A DNA stretch of 64,000 nt from Paratinospora sagittata. Lineage: Eukaryota; Streptophyta; Magnoliopsida; Ranunculales; Menispermaceae. The stretch covers positions 29,368 to 93,367 of the forward strand of contig JAYMFD010001518.1 of assembly GCA_035771175.1 (NCBI GenBank), given 5' to 3'. Shown here piece by piece: positions 10,875-24,200 of this stretch. A program made the translations under genes and the position numbers. How positions within the stretch are numbered: position 1 is the first letter of the stretch; each line of letters opens with the position of its first letter. Below the pieces are notes generated by a model. The model saw nothing but the letters and a program-made list of their open reading frames with translations. It was not told the origin of the DNA and did not search any database.

Positions 10875-11508
10875 TCTTTGGCTGAAAGAAAAATAAATTT
10901 GTGAAAAACACAAAATATATTCCTAACATTTTTAAGATTTATGCTTTGTCTGCTAGACATTATTTTCGAGTTTTCTTTCGATGTTTAGGTCGTCATGAAA
11001 ATTTCTTCATTAGTGATTTGATGTATATATGTCGTATTCGCATATGAATGTATAGACATATTTAATCATAACTATATATATAGTTTCCAAAAATCAACTA
11101 TATATATATATTTGAAATTAAACTATATAAAAATCATATATAGTTGTTTTTAATCCAAATCTCAACTATATATATAATTCATATATATATAGTTCTAGAT
11201 ATATCAAATAAAATTGTTCAATTTTTTTTTTCTTTTTTTTTATACATACCTCATATACACATACAGATATATATATTCAATCATAACTACACATATAGTT
11301 TCTAATAAATCATGACTATATGTATAGTTAAATCAAACTATATAAAAATCATATAGTTTTCTAGATATATATTTAATACAAATCTCAACTATATATAATT
11401 GACATATGTACATATAGTTCTAGAGATATATATATCTAATAAAATTTTTCTTCCCCTAATTTGGTGGACTTGGGCGGGCCGTGAACCGTACGCTCTGATA
11501 CCATTAAA
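10875..11508 (-). other. AT-rich 5' leader of element A with tandem repeats
   Basis: This untranslated leader lies between the PBS and the upstream ORF. It is built from words such as ctatatatatagtt and aaactatataaaaatcatatag, which recur at about 11030-11240 and 11270-11450. These are two degenerate copies of the roughly 245-bp leader repeat that is clearer in B and F. No open frame is supported. Confidence 0.7.
11492..11503 (-). other. Primer-binding site of element A (initiator tRNA-Met)
   Basis: The minus strand reads TGGTATCAGAGC, complementary to the 3' end of plant initiator tRNA-Met, five bases from the inner end of the 5' LTR. The identical word flanks the LTR in B (39297-39308) and F (63043-63054). 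Confidence 0.9.
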
Positions 11509-12769
11509 TATCACACCCCGCCCGGACGCGCCTAAACCGGCGGTACACTCGCGGACGGGGCGCGCATTTGGAACAATAATAATGGTTACAACAGAGTGCG
11601 CAGCGAAAATACAGTATACACAGTACAAATCTGATTTCATTTAATTCAGAATACTTTTGTACATAAAATGGTCAAGGGAACATACTCCCAAAATCCCCAA
11701 TGAATCATACAAAGGGTACAAAATGTGGGCCCCATAACCTGCACCCAGTCCACCCTAATTTCCTGTGAAAGATTGGATAATAATGGAGTGAGCTTAACGC
11801 GCTCAGTGGGTAAATAGTGCATGAGTATAACAATTAATAAAGCATACTTCAATATTAAATATCTTAAATACACATGTGAGCATCATAATCAATCAATATG
11901 TATGTATGCATGACACCGTCTCATAATGGTTTGATGAACGTACATCACCTGAATTCACGTACAGGAACGATGCTCTGGATTCACGTACTGATGTCCCTCC
12001 CCGGGCGTAGCCGGGTTCTCATGTACGTCCTTCTCCAGAGAAATGTAATGAATAGCGAGCAATGCTCCTAACTATTCTATGAGTCATAAACCATATACGT
12101 CCCTAGGTGGTGATATGTATGATGCCAATGCATGACCTGGTCTAGTCTACTGGTCTAGTCTTTTCTTGACATTTAGACTGACTTTGGCAACGTCTAGTGA
12201 TCCTTATCAGGGGGGTCGGTATCACGACGTGCAAGATTAGGACATTCAGTATTACTGTATAAGCTGATAGCTTTCAATAAGACCAACTTGATCAGTCTCC
12301 AGTTGAGAGGTGAGACACAAGGTCTGCTTAAATACCAATCGCCTAGAGCAGCCCGCTGCCTCCCGTTCACTATTTAAAGTTACTGAGGACAATACCGAGT
12401 CTAGTTGGGTCAGATTGACCAGAAATCCGACATTATAACAGTGTGATACATGAATTCCAAATATACAGGCATAAGTGAAACAGTATAAATAGTATATGAC
12501 ATAATGCAGTGTAAATGAATAGTAAACACGCAAACCTACGTTTCGTTCCCCACCTTCAGATAAAACTTTTCCTTTCAGATCTGGCACTTTCCTCCGGGCA
12601 AAACTTCGTTGCACCGCTTTCAGATCTGGCTCTTTTCTCCGGACAGAACTTTGTTGCACCGCACCGAGAGTCTCGGACAGAGAGACTCAAAAACTTAGAA
12701 TGCGTGGAAAGGAGAAGAAATTCACAAGAGAAGGTGATTTGGTGTGAGGAATGAGAAATGAGGAGGTTT

Positions 12770-12777
12770 CTTATATA
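12770..12777 (-). promoter_or_regulatory. TATA box of the A 5' LTR
   Basis: The minus strand reads CTCTATATAAG at the downstream edge of the minisatellite. This is the promoter copy that would drive the genomic RNA of the element. Confidence 0.75.
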
Positions 12778-12786
12778 GAGATTTTT

Positions 12787-13016
12787 GCGCCTGAACGTTC
12801 GGGCATGCACCTGAACGTTCTGGCATGCGCTTGTACGTTCTGGCATGCGCTTGTACGTTCTGGCATGCGCCTGAACGTTTTGGCATGCCTTGCGCCTGAA
12901 CATTCTGGCATGTGCCTGGTCGTTCTGGCATGCGCCTGAACGTTCTGTCATGCGCCTGAACGTTCGGGCGTTGCCTCTGAACCTTTGGGCATGCGCCTGA
13001 ACGTTCGGGCGTTGCC
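12787..13016 (-). repeat. U3 minisatellite of the A 5' LTR, about 11 units
   Basis: It uses the same 20-bp unit as at 3171-3522 (cgttctggcatgcgcctgaa type), with several variant units (cgttttggca, cattctggca). Copy number differs from the 3' LTR of the same element. Confidence 0.88.
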
Positions 13017-13269
13017 CAAATAGTAATTTTTTTTTTGTGAAATACAGGGTATTAGACACGCTATAGGCCTTGATAACGCCCTATCCGAAAGTCTGAAAAA
13101 CTCGAGCTCTCTGGTTTGTTTATATCGACCTGCTATAGCCTGCTATCCGTCAATAGAGAACATGATACACAACCCAATAGCACGCTATCCACGTCTGAGA
13201 CAGAAATATGATATTTTTAACAAGAAAAATTTGGGCACTTCCACTTGCTTGATTTTTCTATTCCTTACA

Positions 13270-15432
13270 CAGTTTTTCGAGGTCATCTTAACTGAAATGT
13301 TCTCTACTAACACCTAGATGATACCCATTGTCTCGCACGCCCAAAACAACTTTAGATTAAACAATGTTTTGAATTCAAATCATTTCGTACTCTCTTGCAA
13401 TTTAACATGCAACTTCTAATTTTATAAACCACTCATTCTCTAATTTTCAAATGTACAACACACACGATTTTTGCAAGTTGGACTGAGCTTTCCGAAGAGT
13501 GTTTTAATAGAAGAAAGTCGTGATTCTTGTATTTGCTCAAACAACCTTCGAACTGAATCAAAATTGCAAACTGTCCTGAAGATAACCTCATTATTTCGCA
13601 AGTTCTTCATTTTATCCCTTTTGTGCTGAGATTTCCAGAGGCTATCTATTGTTTTAAACTGTAAGTATTTCATTTCGATATAGTATTTCATTTCGAAAAA
13701 CAATTTTCGAAAGGTTTTAAACATAGTTTCAACGAGTTTTGAATTATTTAGAAGTGTTTAATCTTATATCAAAGTGTTTTGAGTCAATGGAATGGTTCTT
13801 GAGTGTCAAAATATTAATTTTCCAAAAATAAGGCTATCCAACAAGTTGCAAAGATTCTCCAGAAAGCACTAGCGCACTATCAGTTTTGATAGAACGCTGA
13901 TAGGGTTCAATAATAAAACATTTGTTTTTTAAAAAAATTGTCTACAACGCGTTATCCCCTTTGATAACTCGCTATAGAGCTATTTCCGTGATCTTTCCAT
14001 TTTTAGTAAATGGGCTATCGCGCTATGGGCCATGATAACGCGCTATCGAAAAGTTTGAAAAACAGGAGCTCTCGGGTTTGTGAATATCGACCTACTATAG
14101 CCTATTATCTGTCAATAGAGAACATGATACACAACCCAATAGCACGCTATCCACGTTTGAGACAAAAATCTGATATTTCTAACGAGAAAAATGTGGGCAC
14201 TTCCACTTGCTCAATTTTTCTATTCCTTACACAGTTTTTCGAGGTTATCTTAACTGAAATATTCTACACTAACACCTAAATGATTCCCATTGTCTCGCAC
14301 GCCCAAAAAAACTTTAGATTAAACAATGTTTTGAATTCAAATCATTTCGTACTCTCTTGCTCTTTAACCTGCAACTGCTACTTTAAGAAAACACTCATTC
14401 TCTAATTTTGAAAGATACAACACACACGATTTTTGCCAGTTACACTGAGCTTTCCGAAGAGTGTTTAAATAGAAGAAAGTCGTGATTCTTGCATTTGCCC
14501 AAACAACCTTCGAACTGAATCAAATTTGAAAACTGTCTTGAAGATAACCTCATTATTTCGCAAGTTCTTCATTTTATCCCTTTTGTGCTGAGATTTCCAG
14601 AGGCTATCTATTGTTTTAAACTGTTAGTATATGAAGTGTTCTCGGTAAGAGAACACATCAAACAAGAACACATCACCTTTATTTTTTTCTGCGAGCTACA
14701 ACTAATCATTAACAACTCATCAAACAATAGCTATCGAAGTTTACAAAGATCAAGCTTGACGAACGAAGACATATCTCATGTCTAATTAATTAGTTTGATC
14801 TTTGGTGTCTAGGGTAACCTCCCGATCAATCTCAGCACTAAAACTCTGAAAATTGCAAAGTCTTCAAAATCACTTCGATATAGTATTTCGGTTTGAAAAA
14901 ATGTTTTCCGAAAGGCTTTAATCACAATTTCAATGAGTTTTGAATTATTTAAAAGTGTTTAATCTTATATCAAAGTGTTTTGACTCAATGGAATGGTTCT
15001 TGAGTGTCAAATATTAATTTTTCAAAAATAAGGTCATCCAGCAATTTGCCATTATTTTTCAGAAGGCACTATCGCACTATCATTGTTGGTAGCATGCTGA
15101 TAGGGTTCAATTATAAAACATTTATTTTTCTAAAAAAAATTATACTGCGCTCTGTCCCCTTTGATAACTTGCTACAGAGTAGTTTTCGTGATCTTTCCGT
15201 TTTTAGTAAAATGGGCTATCACGCTATAGGCCTTGATAACGCACTATCGGAAAGTTTGAAAAGCTCGAGCTCTCGGGTTTGTTTATATCGACCTGCTATA
15301 GCCTGCTATCTGTCAATAGAGAACATGATACACAACCTAATAGCACACTATCCACGTTTGAGACAAAACTATGATATTTCTAATGAGAAAAATTTGGGCA
15401 CTTCCACTTGCTCGATTTTTCTATTTCTTACA
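13270..15432. repeat. Higher-order repeat copy 1 (2163 bp dimer)
   Basis: It is a dimer of a short monomer (about 960 bp) and a long monomer (about 1203 bp). The short one lacks about 240 bp that in the long one lie at about 14633-14870. Identity to copy 2 begins near 13270; to the left, the sequence differs at many positions. Confidence 0.88.
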
Positions 15433-17595
15433 CAGTTTTTCGAGGTCATCTTAACTGAAATGTTCTCTACTAACACCTAGATGATACCCATTGTCTCGCA
15501 CGCCCAAAACAACTTTAGATTAAACAATGTTTTGAATTCAAATCATTTCGTACTCTCTTGCAATTTAACATGCAACTTCTAATTTTATAAACCACTCATT
15601 CTCTAATTTTCAAATGTACAACACACACGATTTTTGCAAGTTGGACTGAGCTTTCCGAAGAGTGTTTTAATAGAAGAAAGTCGTGATTCTTGTATTTGCT
15701 CAAACAACCTTCGAACTGAATCAAAATTGCAAACTGTCCTGAAGATAACCTCATTATTTCGCAAGTTCTTCATTTTATCCCTTTTGTGCTGAGATTTCCA
15801 GAGGCTATCTATTGTTTTAAACTGTAAGTATTTCATTTCGATATAGTATTTCATTTCGAAAAACAATTTTCGAAAGGTTTTAAACATAGTTTCAACGAGT
15901 TTTGAATTATTTAGAAGTGTTTAATCTTATATCAAAGTGTTTTGAGTCAATGGAATGGTTCTTGAGTGTCAAAATATTAATTTTCCAAAAATAAGGCTAT
16001 CCAACAAGTTGCAAAGATTCTCCAGAAAGCACTAGCGCACTATCAGTTTTGATAGAACGCTGATAGGGTTCAATAATAAAACATTTGTTTTTTAAAAAAA
16101 TTGTCTACAACGCGTTATCCCCTTTGATAACTCGCTATAGAGCTATTTCCGTGATCTTTCCATTTTTAGTAAATGGGCTATCGCGCTATGGGCCATGATA
16201 ACGCGCTATCGAAAAGTTTGAAAAACAGGAGCTCTCGGGTTTGTGAATATCGACCTACTATAGCCTATTATCTGTCAATAGAGAACATGATACACAACCC
16301 AATAGCACGCTATCCACGTTTGAGACAAAAATCTGATATTTCTAACGAGAAAAATGTGGGCACTTCCACTTGCTCAATTTTTCTATTCCTTACAAAGTTT
16401 TTCGAGGTTATCTTAACTGAAATATTCTACACTAACACCTAAATGATTCCCATTGTCTCGCACGCCCAAAAAAACTTTAGATTAAACAATGTTTTGAATT
16501 CAAATCATTTCGTACTCTCTTGCTCTTTAACCTGCAACTGCTACTTTAAGAAAACACTCATTCTCTAATTTTGAAAGATACAACACACACGATTTTTGCC
16601 AGTTACACTGAGCTTTCCGAAGAGTGTTTAAATAGAAGAAAGTCGTGATTCTTGCATTTGCCCAAACAACCTTCGAACTGAATCAAATTTGAAAACTGTC
16701 TTGAAGATAACCTCATTATTTCGCAAGTTCTTCATTTTATCCCTTTTGTGCTGAGATTTCCAGAGGCTATCTATTGTTTTAAACTGTTAGTATATGAAGT
16801 GTTCTCGGTAAGAGAACACATCAAACAAGAACACATCACCTTTATTTTTTTCTGCGAGCTACAACTAATCATTAACAACTCATCAAACAATAGCTATCGA
16901 AGTTTACAAAGATCAAGCTTGACGAACGAAGACATATCTCATGTCTAATTAATTAGTTTGATCTTTGGTGTCTAGGGTAACCTCCCGATCAATCTCAGCA
17001 CTAAAACTCTGAAAATTGCAAAGTCTTCAAAATCACTTCGATATAGTATTTCGGTTTGAAAAAATGTTTTCCGAAAGGCTTTAATCACAATTTCAATGAG
17101 TTTTGAATTATTTAAAAGTGTTTAATCTTATATCAAAGTGTTTTGACTCAATGGAATGGTTCTTGAGTGTCAAATATTAATTTTTCAAAAATAAGGTCAT
17201 CCAGCAATTTGCCATTATTTTTCAGAAGGCACTATCGCACTATCATTGTTGGTAGCATGCTGATAGGGTTCAATTATAAAACATTTATTTTTCTAAAAAA
17301 AATTATACTGCGCTCTGTCCCCTTTGATAACTTGCTACAGAGTAGTTTTCGTGATCTTTCCGTTTTTAGTAAAATGGGCTATCACGCTATAGGCCTTGAT
17401 AACGCACTATCGGAAAGTTTGAAAAGCTCGAGCTCTCGGGTTTGTTTATATCGACCTGCTATAGCCTGCTATCTGTCAATAGAGAACATGATACACAACC
17501 TAATAGCACACTATCCACGTTTGAGACAAAACTATGATATTTCTAATGAGAAAAATTTGGGCACTTCCACTTGCTCGATTTTTCTATTTCTTACA
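15433..17595. repeat. Higher-order repeat copy 2 (2163 bp dimer)
   Basis: It lies exactly 2163 bp from copy 1. Reading the lines side by side I see only isolated differences, for example cttacacag at 14229-14237 against cttacaaag in copies 2 and 3. Confidence 0.88.
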
Positions 17596-19760
17596 CAGTT
17601 TTTCGAGGTCATCTTAACTGAAATGTTCTCTACTAACACCTAGATGATACCCATTGTCTCGCACGCCCAAAACAACTTTAGATTAAACAATGTTTTGAAT
17701 TCAAATCATTTCGTACTCTCTTGCAATTTAACATGCAACTTCTAATTTTATAAACCACTCATTCTCTAATTTTCAAATGTACAACACACACGATTTTTGC
17801 AAGTTGGACTGAGCTTTCCGAAGAGTGTTTTAATAGAAGAAAGTCGTGATTCTTGTATTTGCTCAAACAACCTTCGAACTGAATCAAAATTGCAAACTGT
17901 CCTGAAGATAACCTCATTATTTCGCAAGTTCTTCATTTTATCCCTTTTGTGCTGAGATTTCCAGAGGCTATCTATTGTTTTAAACTGTAAGTATTTCATT
18001 TCGATATAGTATTTCATTTCGAAAAACAATTTTCGAAAGGTTTTAAACATAGTTTCAACGAGTTTTGAATTATTTAGAAGTGTTTAATCTTATATCAAAG
18101 TGTTTTGAGTCAATGGAATGGTTCTTGAGTGTCAAAATATTAATTTTCCAAAAATAAGGCTATCCAACAAGTTGCAAAGATTCTCCAGAAAGCACTAGCG
18201 CACTATCAGTTTTGATAGAACGCTGATAGGGTTCAATAATAAAACATTTGTTTTTTAAAAAAATTGTCTACAACGCGTTATCCCCTTTGATAACTCGCTA
18301 TAGAGCTATTTCCGTGATCTTTCCATTTTTAGTAAATGGGCTATCGCGCTATGGGCCATGATAACGCGCTATCGAAAAGTTTGAAAAACAGGAGCTCTCG
18401 GGTTTGTGAATATCGACCTACTATAGCCTATTATCTGTCAATAGAGAACATGATACACAACCCAATAGCACGCTATCCACGTTTGAGACAAAAATCTGAT
18501 ATTTCTAACGAGAAAAATGTGGGCACTTCCACTTGCTCAATTTTTCTATTCCTTACAAAGTTTTTCGAGGTTATCTTAACTGAAATATTCTACACTAACA
18601 CCTAAATGATTCCCATTGTCTCGCACGCCCAAAAAAACTTTAGATTAAACAATGTTTTGAATTCAAATCATTTCGTACTCTCTTGCTCTTTAACCTGCAA
18701 CTGCTACTTTAAGAAAACACTCATTCTCTAATTTTGAAAGATACAACACACACGATTTTTGCCAGTTACACTGAGCTTTCCGAAGAGTGTTTAAATAGAA
18801 GAAAGTCGTGATTCTTGCATTTGCCCAAACAACCTTCGAACTGAATCAAATTTGAAAACTGTCTTGAAGATAACCTCATTATTTCGCAAGTTCTTCATTT
18901 TATCCCTTTTGTGCTGAGATTTCCAGAGGCTATCTATTGTTTTAAACTGTTAGTATATGAAGTGTTCTCGGTAAGAGAACACATCAAACAAGAACACATC
19001 ACCTTTATTTTTTTCTGCGAGCTACAACTAATCATTAACAACTCATCAAACAATAGCTATCGAAGTTTACAAAGATCAAGCTTGACGAACGAAGACATAT
19101 CTCATGTCTAATTAATTAGTTTGATCTTTGGTGTCTAGGGTAACCTCCCGATCAATCTCAGCACTAAAACTCTGAAAATTGCAAAGTCTTCAAAATCACT
19201 TCGATATAGTATTTCGGTTTGAAAAAATGTTTTCCGAAAGGCTTTAATCACAATTTCAATGAGTTTTGAATTATTTAAAAGTGTTTAATCTTATATCAAA
19301 GTGTTTTGACTCAATGGAATGGTTCTTGAGTGTCAAATATTAATTTTTCAAAAATAAGGTCATCCAGCAATTTGCCATTATTTTTCAGAAGGCACTATCG
19401 CACTATCATTGTTGGTAGCATGCTGATAGGGTTCAATTATAAAACATTTATTTTTCTAAAAAAAATTATACTGCGCTCTGTCCCCTTTGATAACTTGCTA
19501 CAGAGTAGTTTTCGTGATCTTTCCGTTTTTAGTAAAATGGGCTATCACGCTATAGGCCTTGATAACGCACTATCGGAAAGTTTGAAAAGCTCGAGCTCTC
19601 GAGTTTGTTTATATCGACCTGCTATAGCCTGCTATCTGTCAATAGAGAACATGATACACAACCTAATAGCACACTATCCACGTTTGAGACAAAACTATGA
19701 TATTTCTAATGAGAAAAATTTGGGCACTTCCACTTGCTCGATTTTTCTATTTCTTACACA
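17596..19760. repeat. Higher-order repeat copy 3 (2163 bp dimer)
   Basis: It is exactly in register with copy 2. A difference is ctcgagtttg at about 19597 against ctcgggtttg. After about 19765 the sequence departs (gaggttatc and tgaaatatt in place of gaggtcatc and tgaaatgtt), which marks the right end of the amplified tract. Confidence 0.85.
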
Positions 19761-21220
19761 GTTTTTCGAGGTTATCTTAACTGAAATATTCTCTACTAAC
19801 ACCAAGATGATTCCCATTGTCTCGCACGCCCATAACAACTTTAGATTAAACAATGTTTTGAATTCAAATTATTTCGTACTCTCTTGCTCTTTAACCTGGA
19901 ACTGCTAATTTAAGAAAACACTCATTCTCTAATTTTCAAATATACAACACACACGATTTTTGCAAGTTAGACTGGGCTTTCCGAAGAGTGTTTAAATAGA
20001 AGAAAGTCGTGCTTCTTGCATTTGCCCGAACAACCTTTGATCTGAATCAAAATTGAAAACTATCTTGAAGATAATCTCATTATTTCGCAAGGTCTTCATT
20101 TTATCCCTTTTGTGCTGAGATTTCTAGAGGCTATCTATTGTTTTAAACTGTAAGTATATGAAGTGTTCTCGGTAAAAGAACACATCAAACCTGAACACAT
20201 CACCTTTATTTTTTTTCTGAGAGCTACAACTAATCATGAACAACATATCAAATAATAGCTATCGAAGTTTACAAAGATCAAGCTCGAAGAACAAAGACAT
20301 ATCTCATGTCTAGTTCATTAGTTTGATCTTTTGTGTGTAGGGTAACCTCCCGATCAATCTCAGCACTAAAACTCTGAAAATTGCAAAGTCTTCAAAATCA
20401 CTTTGTTATAGTATTTCATTTCGAAAAACATTTTCCGAAATGTTTTAATAATAATTTCAATGAGTTTTGAATTATTTAAAAGTGTTTAATCTCATATCAA
20501 AGTGTTTTGAGTTAATGGAATGGTTCTTGAGTGTCAAAATATTAATTTTTCAAAAATAAGGCTATCCAACAATTTGCTAAGATTCTCCAGAAGGCACTAG
20601 CGCACTATCAGTGTTAATAGCACACAGATAGGGTTCAATAATAAAACATTTGTTTTCCTAAAAAATTGTCTACAACACGCTATCCCCTTTTATAACTCGC
20701 TATAGAGCTATTTCTGTGATCTTTCCATTTTTAGTAAATGGGCTATCGCGCTATGGGCCTTGATAACGCGCTATCGAAAAGTTTGAAAAACAGGAGCTCT
20801 CGGGTTTGTGAATATCGACCTGCTATAGCCTGCTATCTGTCAATAGAGAACATGATACACAACCCAATAGCATGCTATCCACGTCTGAGACAAAAATCTG
20901 ATATTTCTAACGAGAAAAATGTGGGCACTTCCACTTGCTCGATTTTTCTATTCCTTACACAGTTTTTCGAGGTTATCTTAACTGAAATATTCTCTACTAA
21001 CACCTAAATGATTCCCATTGTCTCGCACGCCCAAAACAACTTTAGATTAAACAATGTTTTGAATTCAAATAATTTCGTTCTCTCTTGCTCTTTAACCTGC
21101 AACTGTTAATTTAAGAAAACACTCATCCTCTAATTTTCAAAGATACAACACAAACGATTTTTGCAAGTTAGACTTAGCTTTTCGAAGAGTGTTTAAATAG
21201 AAGAAAGTCGTGATTCTTGC

Positions 21221-24200
21221 TGTGACGCCCCCAAAAATTATTTCATCTAGCCCATAACCCAATTGCATTTTGCCCAAACTCTATGTGTTTGCCTTGATAT
21301 GTTTTGTGTATTGTTTGATGGTTGTTTAATGTTTGTTTAATGTTTGTATATTAGATGCTTGATAATGCATATAAATATGTGCATTATAAATTGTATATGG
21401 GTCATGTTAAATTAAAGTATAATGCATGTTTTATTATTTATGCATGGGCCCATTAAACCATGAATTGATATGGGTTAGGATTGATTGAATAAAAGGATAA
21501 ATGAGAATGAAAATTTGGTGTATTAAATGGATTGGACATTAAAATACATGGAAGCATGAGATTGGTTAAAGTACATGTGGTTGGTAAGGGTAGTATGAGA
21601 CCAACACATGTCAAATTGTTGCATGAGAATGGACAAGTGTCCCATGTCCCATTTCTCTTCTCCAACACATGTCAAGTTGGTGCATGAGACCAACACATGT
21701 CAAGTTGATGCATGATAATGGACAAGTGTCCCATGCCCCATTTCTCTTCTCCAACACATGTCAAGTTGGTGCATGAGACCAACACATGTCAAGTTGGTGC
21801 ATGATAGTGGACAAGTGTCCCGTGCCCCATATCTCTTCTCCAATACATGTCAAGTTGGTGCATGAGACCAACACATGTCAAATCGGTGCATGAGAATGGA
21901 CAAGTATCCCATGCCCCATTTCTCTTCTCCAACACATGTCAAGTTGGTGCATTAAAGTGGACAAGTGTCCCATGCCCACTTCTCTTCTCCAAGGAAGTCC
22001 TAGAGAGTGAGGTGACTGGAGGGAAAGGAAAAAAAAAGAGAAAGGAAAGAAGAAGAGAAAGAAAGAGGAAGTTGCTTTGAGGGAAGTCTCAGCAACGTTT
22101 TCATCAAAGAGCTAGATCTTGGTGCTATATGGTCAGATTGAGCTCAAACTTTGTCAGCACATTCGTATCTTATGGGTATTCATTCTGGTCAATGGAGATC
22201 TTAATTGGAGTTTTTGTTTGAAAGATATAACTTCCAAAACAAAGCTGGTCGGAAAGTCTGGATTTCTCGCGCAGTTTAGATCAAACTAATAGTTCTCCAA
22301 AATCTACTGTTGGATGGATATGATATTTGATAAGGTGGTTCACAACTGATTGTTCTGCATTATGAATGGTTGAGTTGTTGGTGGGTTAAGTATTTTGTGT
22401 GCTATAGTCATCTGAGCTCGAGTATTTTGCAGCAGGAAATGAGAAATTGTCTGATTAGAGACTTGTTCATCAAAGAGGCTTATCATTTCGGTCCACTGTT
22501 GGATTGAGCTAATTTTGGATAAAAGGTTTGTTTCTTTACATACATGAATCTGTACGGTTGATTTTGTGATTAAATATTTCTGTTGGTAGCTTGACACATC
22601 TGAACAGAATATTAAATGAAGAATTGGTAGGGTTGCTTGTATTAGACCTAAATTTAGAATATGAACTTAGACCTTTCCAAATAGTTTGCATGTCAACTAT
22701 GTTGACCTAGTTACCATTGTTGATGAATCCATGATGCAAAATCAGTGATATACATGGCTGAACATGGTGTGACCTAGTGTAAATAGGCAATACGGCCTAG
22801 AATCATTGAATTGATGCAATTTATGTCTAATTAAGCATGATTAGGGTTGATTATGCTACTGATTTGGTGGTTGTGACCACATCATGGGTTAGGCCTACTT
22901 GTGATCAAGTGACCCAATTTGGGCATGTTTATACCTAAGGAATTGAAAGTTTGTATTTTTGATTAATTGAATGGTTTATGAATGAGAACTATGCATTAGA
23001 GGCCTAAGTCATGTGATTTGAGTTGAATAATGGAATTAGATGGGATTTAGGCCTATTGTCTATATGTGGGCTGATTTAGGGTTGATGTGTAATGTCTATG
23101 TGATTGAGCATAGAAATTGATGTATGGTTGGATATTGATGAATGTTTCAGGACCTTATTGGGTTGATTCGGTTTGATGTCCGTGTGTGGTTAGATACTCT
23201 CGCGAGGCTTGGTTGTGAGTAGACTTTATTTATGATTATATCTTTTATGTCATCATATCACTTATATATATTGTATGTTGAAAGCATGAATGTGTCCTAA
23301 TGTTTTGAATGATGCATTGATTTGAAAAAACCGTATGACTTTGGTTGGGCCCATCTATCTTGCTAATAGGGGGACTTAACCTTGTCATAGGAGGGTTTTA
23401 AAAAGGAAATATTTGGGGATGAGAACGGTACGATGAAATAGACGTGCACTAATAACCCCAAATCAACATGATTTGGGATGAGAACGGTACGGTGAAATAG
23501 ACATGCACTAGTAACCCCAATGCATGTGGAATGTGGATCCAAATTGATAAGCTTTTACTTACATCGAACTTATTATAAATGCTTGATATCTATATGTTAT
23601 GAGCTTTTAATCATGCTACACATTGACATGCATGCATGATATTTATTGATGAGTATTGAGAGTATATTTGAATTCTATTCACTGGGTACCGTTGGCTCAC
23701 CCTCATTTTCCTCTTTCAGGTCCTTCTGTCCTAAATAAGAGCAAAGGAGTAGTCATATCTTGAGGGCCTTGCCGGCGAGAGAATCCAAGGCCTCGATGTG
23801 AGTTGAGAGACATTTTTATTGAACTGTGTTTTAAATTATAATGGATTATATTTTGGACTATGTAATTATAACACTTACCACATTGTAATATGGGTGAGTT
23901 GGGACTTGTGAGATAGACCATGTGGACATATGACCGTTTTTTTGTACCCTTAGTTTTGGACTTTATGTGTATGTCAACCTTGATGGACTATAGGGAATAT
24001 GACGATTTTATTTATGGTTCATTTTTATGGATTATCTCTTGTCTTGAATGATTAATACGGTTGGTAGTTTTGTTTAGTACATGTTTCTATTATGTCATTG
24101 TTTGGGATAAGGCTTGTAGGGTCTCAACCACCTCACGAGGGTTGAGGACTGGTTTGAGATGCCTACGCCGGGCGTCCCGCCCCTTCATTCCGCACGCAAT

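Larger units (their letters stand above)
1994..13056 (-). mobile_element. Element A: full-length family-1 Ty3/gypsy chromovirus
   Basis: An 11,063-bp LTR retrotransposon lies in minus orientation in the satellite. It has two LTRs, an initiator-Met primer site, a polypurine tract, a gag-pro-RT-RNase H-integrase-chromodomain gene, and two accessory reading frames. The flanks carry a perfect 5-bp duplication, cacgc, at 1989-1993 and 13057-13061; joining the flanks restores an uninterrupted satellite monomer. The left end reads TGTAACACC. The outer right end has decayed from ..TACA to ..TAGA. In element sense the order is 5' LTR, PBS, AT-rich leader, upstream ORF, spacer, gag-pol, 3' ORF, PPT, 3' LTR. 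Stops and frameshifts make it non-autonomous now. The chromodomain, the tRNA primer and the RT wording fit the Tekay/Del lineage; that assignment rests on my knowledge of the family. Confidence 0.95.
11509..13056 (-). repeat. 5' LTR of element A
   Basis: A 1548-bp LTR paired with 1994-3573. Its inner end reads TATCACACC (expected TGTCACACC) and its outer end reads ..GGGTATTAGA, so both termini have mutated. It has the TATA box at 12770-12777 and about 11 copies of the 20-bp minisatellite at 12787-13016. A short duplication of U3-R sequence near 12550-12660 (two versions of the ttcagatctggc words) is not present in the partner. Confidence 0.93.
13057..21220. repeat. Satellite array, block 2 with higher-order repeat
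   Basis: This is about 8.2 kb of the same satellite, starting in the phase left by block 1. Monomer landmarks (cgatttttgc(a/c)agtt) fall near 13470, 14430, 15633, 16593, 17796, 18756, 19956 and 21158. The spacing alternates about 960 and 1203 bp until about 19956, then is 1202. The first five bases are the A duplication and the last five (cttgc) the duplication of the family-2 solo LTR. Repeated open frames of up to 192 codons occur here; I treat them as satellite by-products. Confidence 0.92.

Noticed and set aside
11492..11503. Piece of a tRNA-Met gene
   Set aside because: Only the 12-base complement of the tRNA 3' end is present, next to an LTR, as expected for a primer-binding site.
15004..15480. 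Repeated 158-codon (and 192-codon at 19330) open frames in the satellite
   Set aside because: They recur only because the DNA repeats. Equivalent positions in other monomers (for example 640-1046) are shifted or stopped, and there is no recognisable domain or codon bias.
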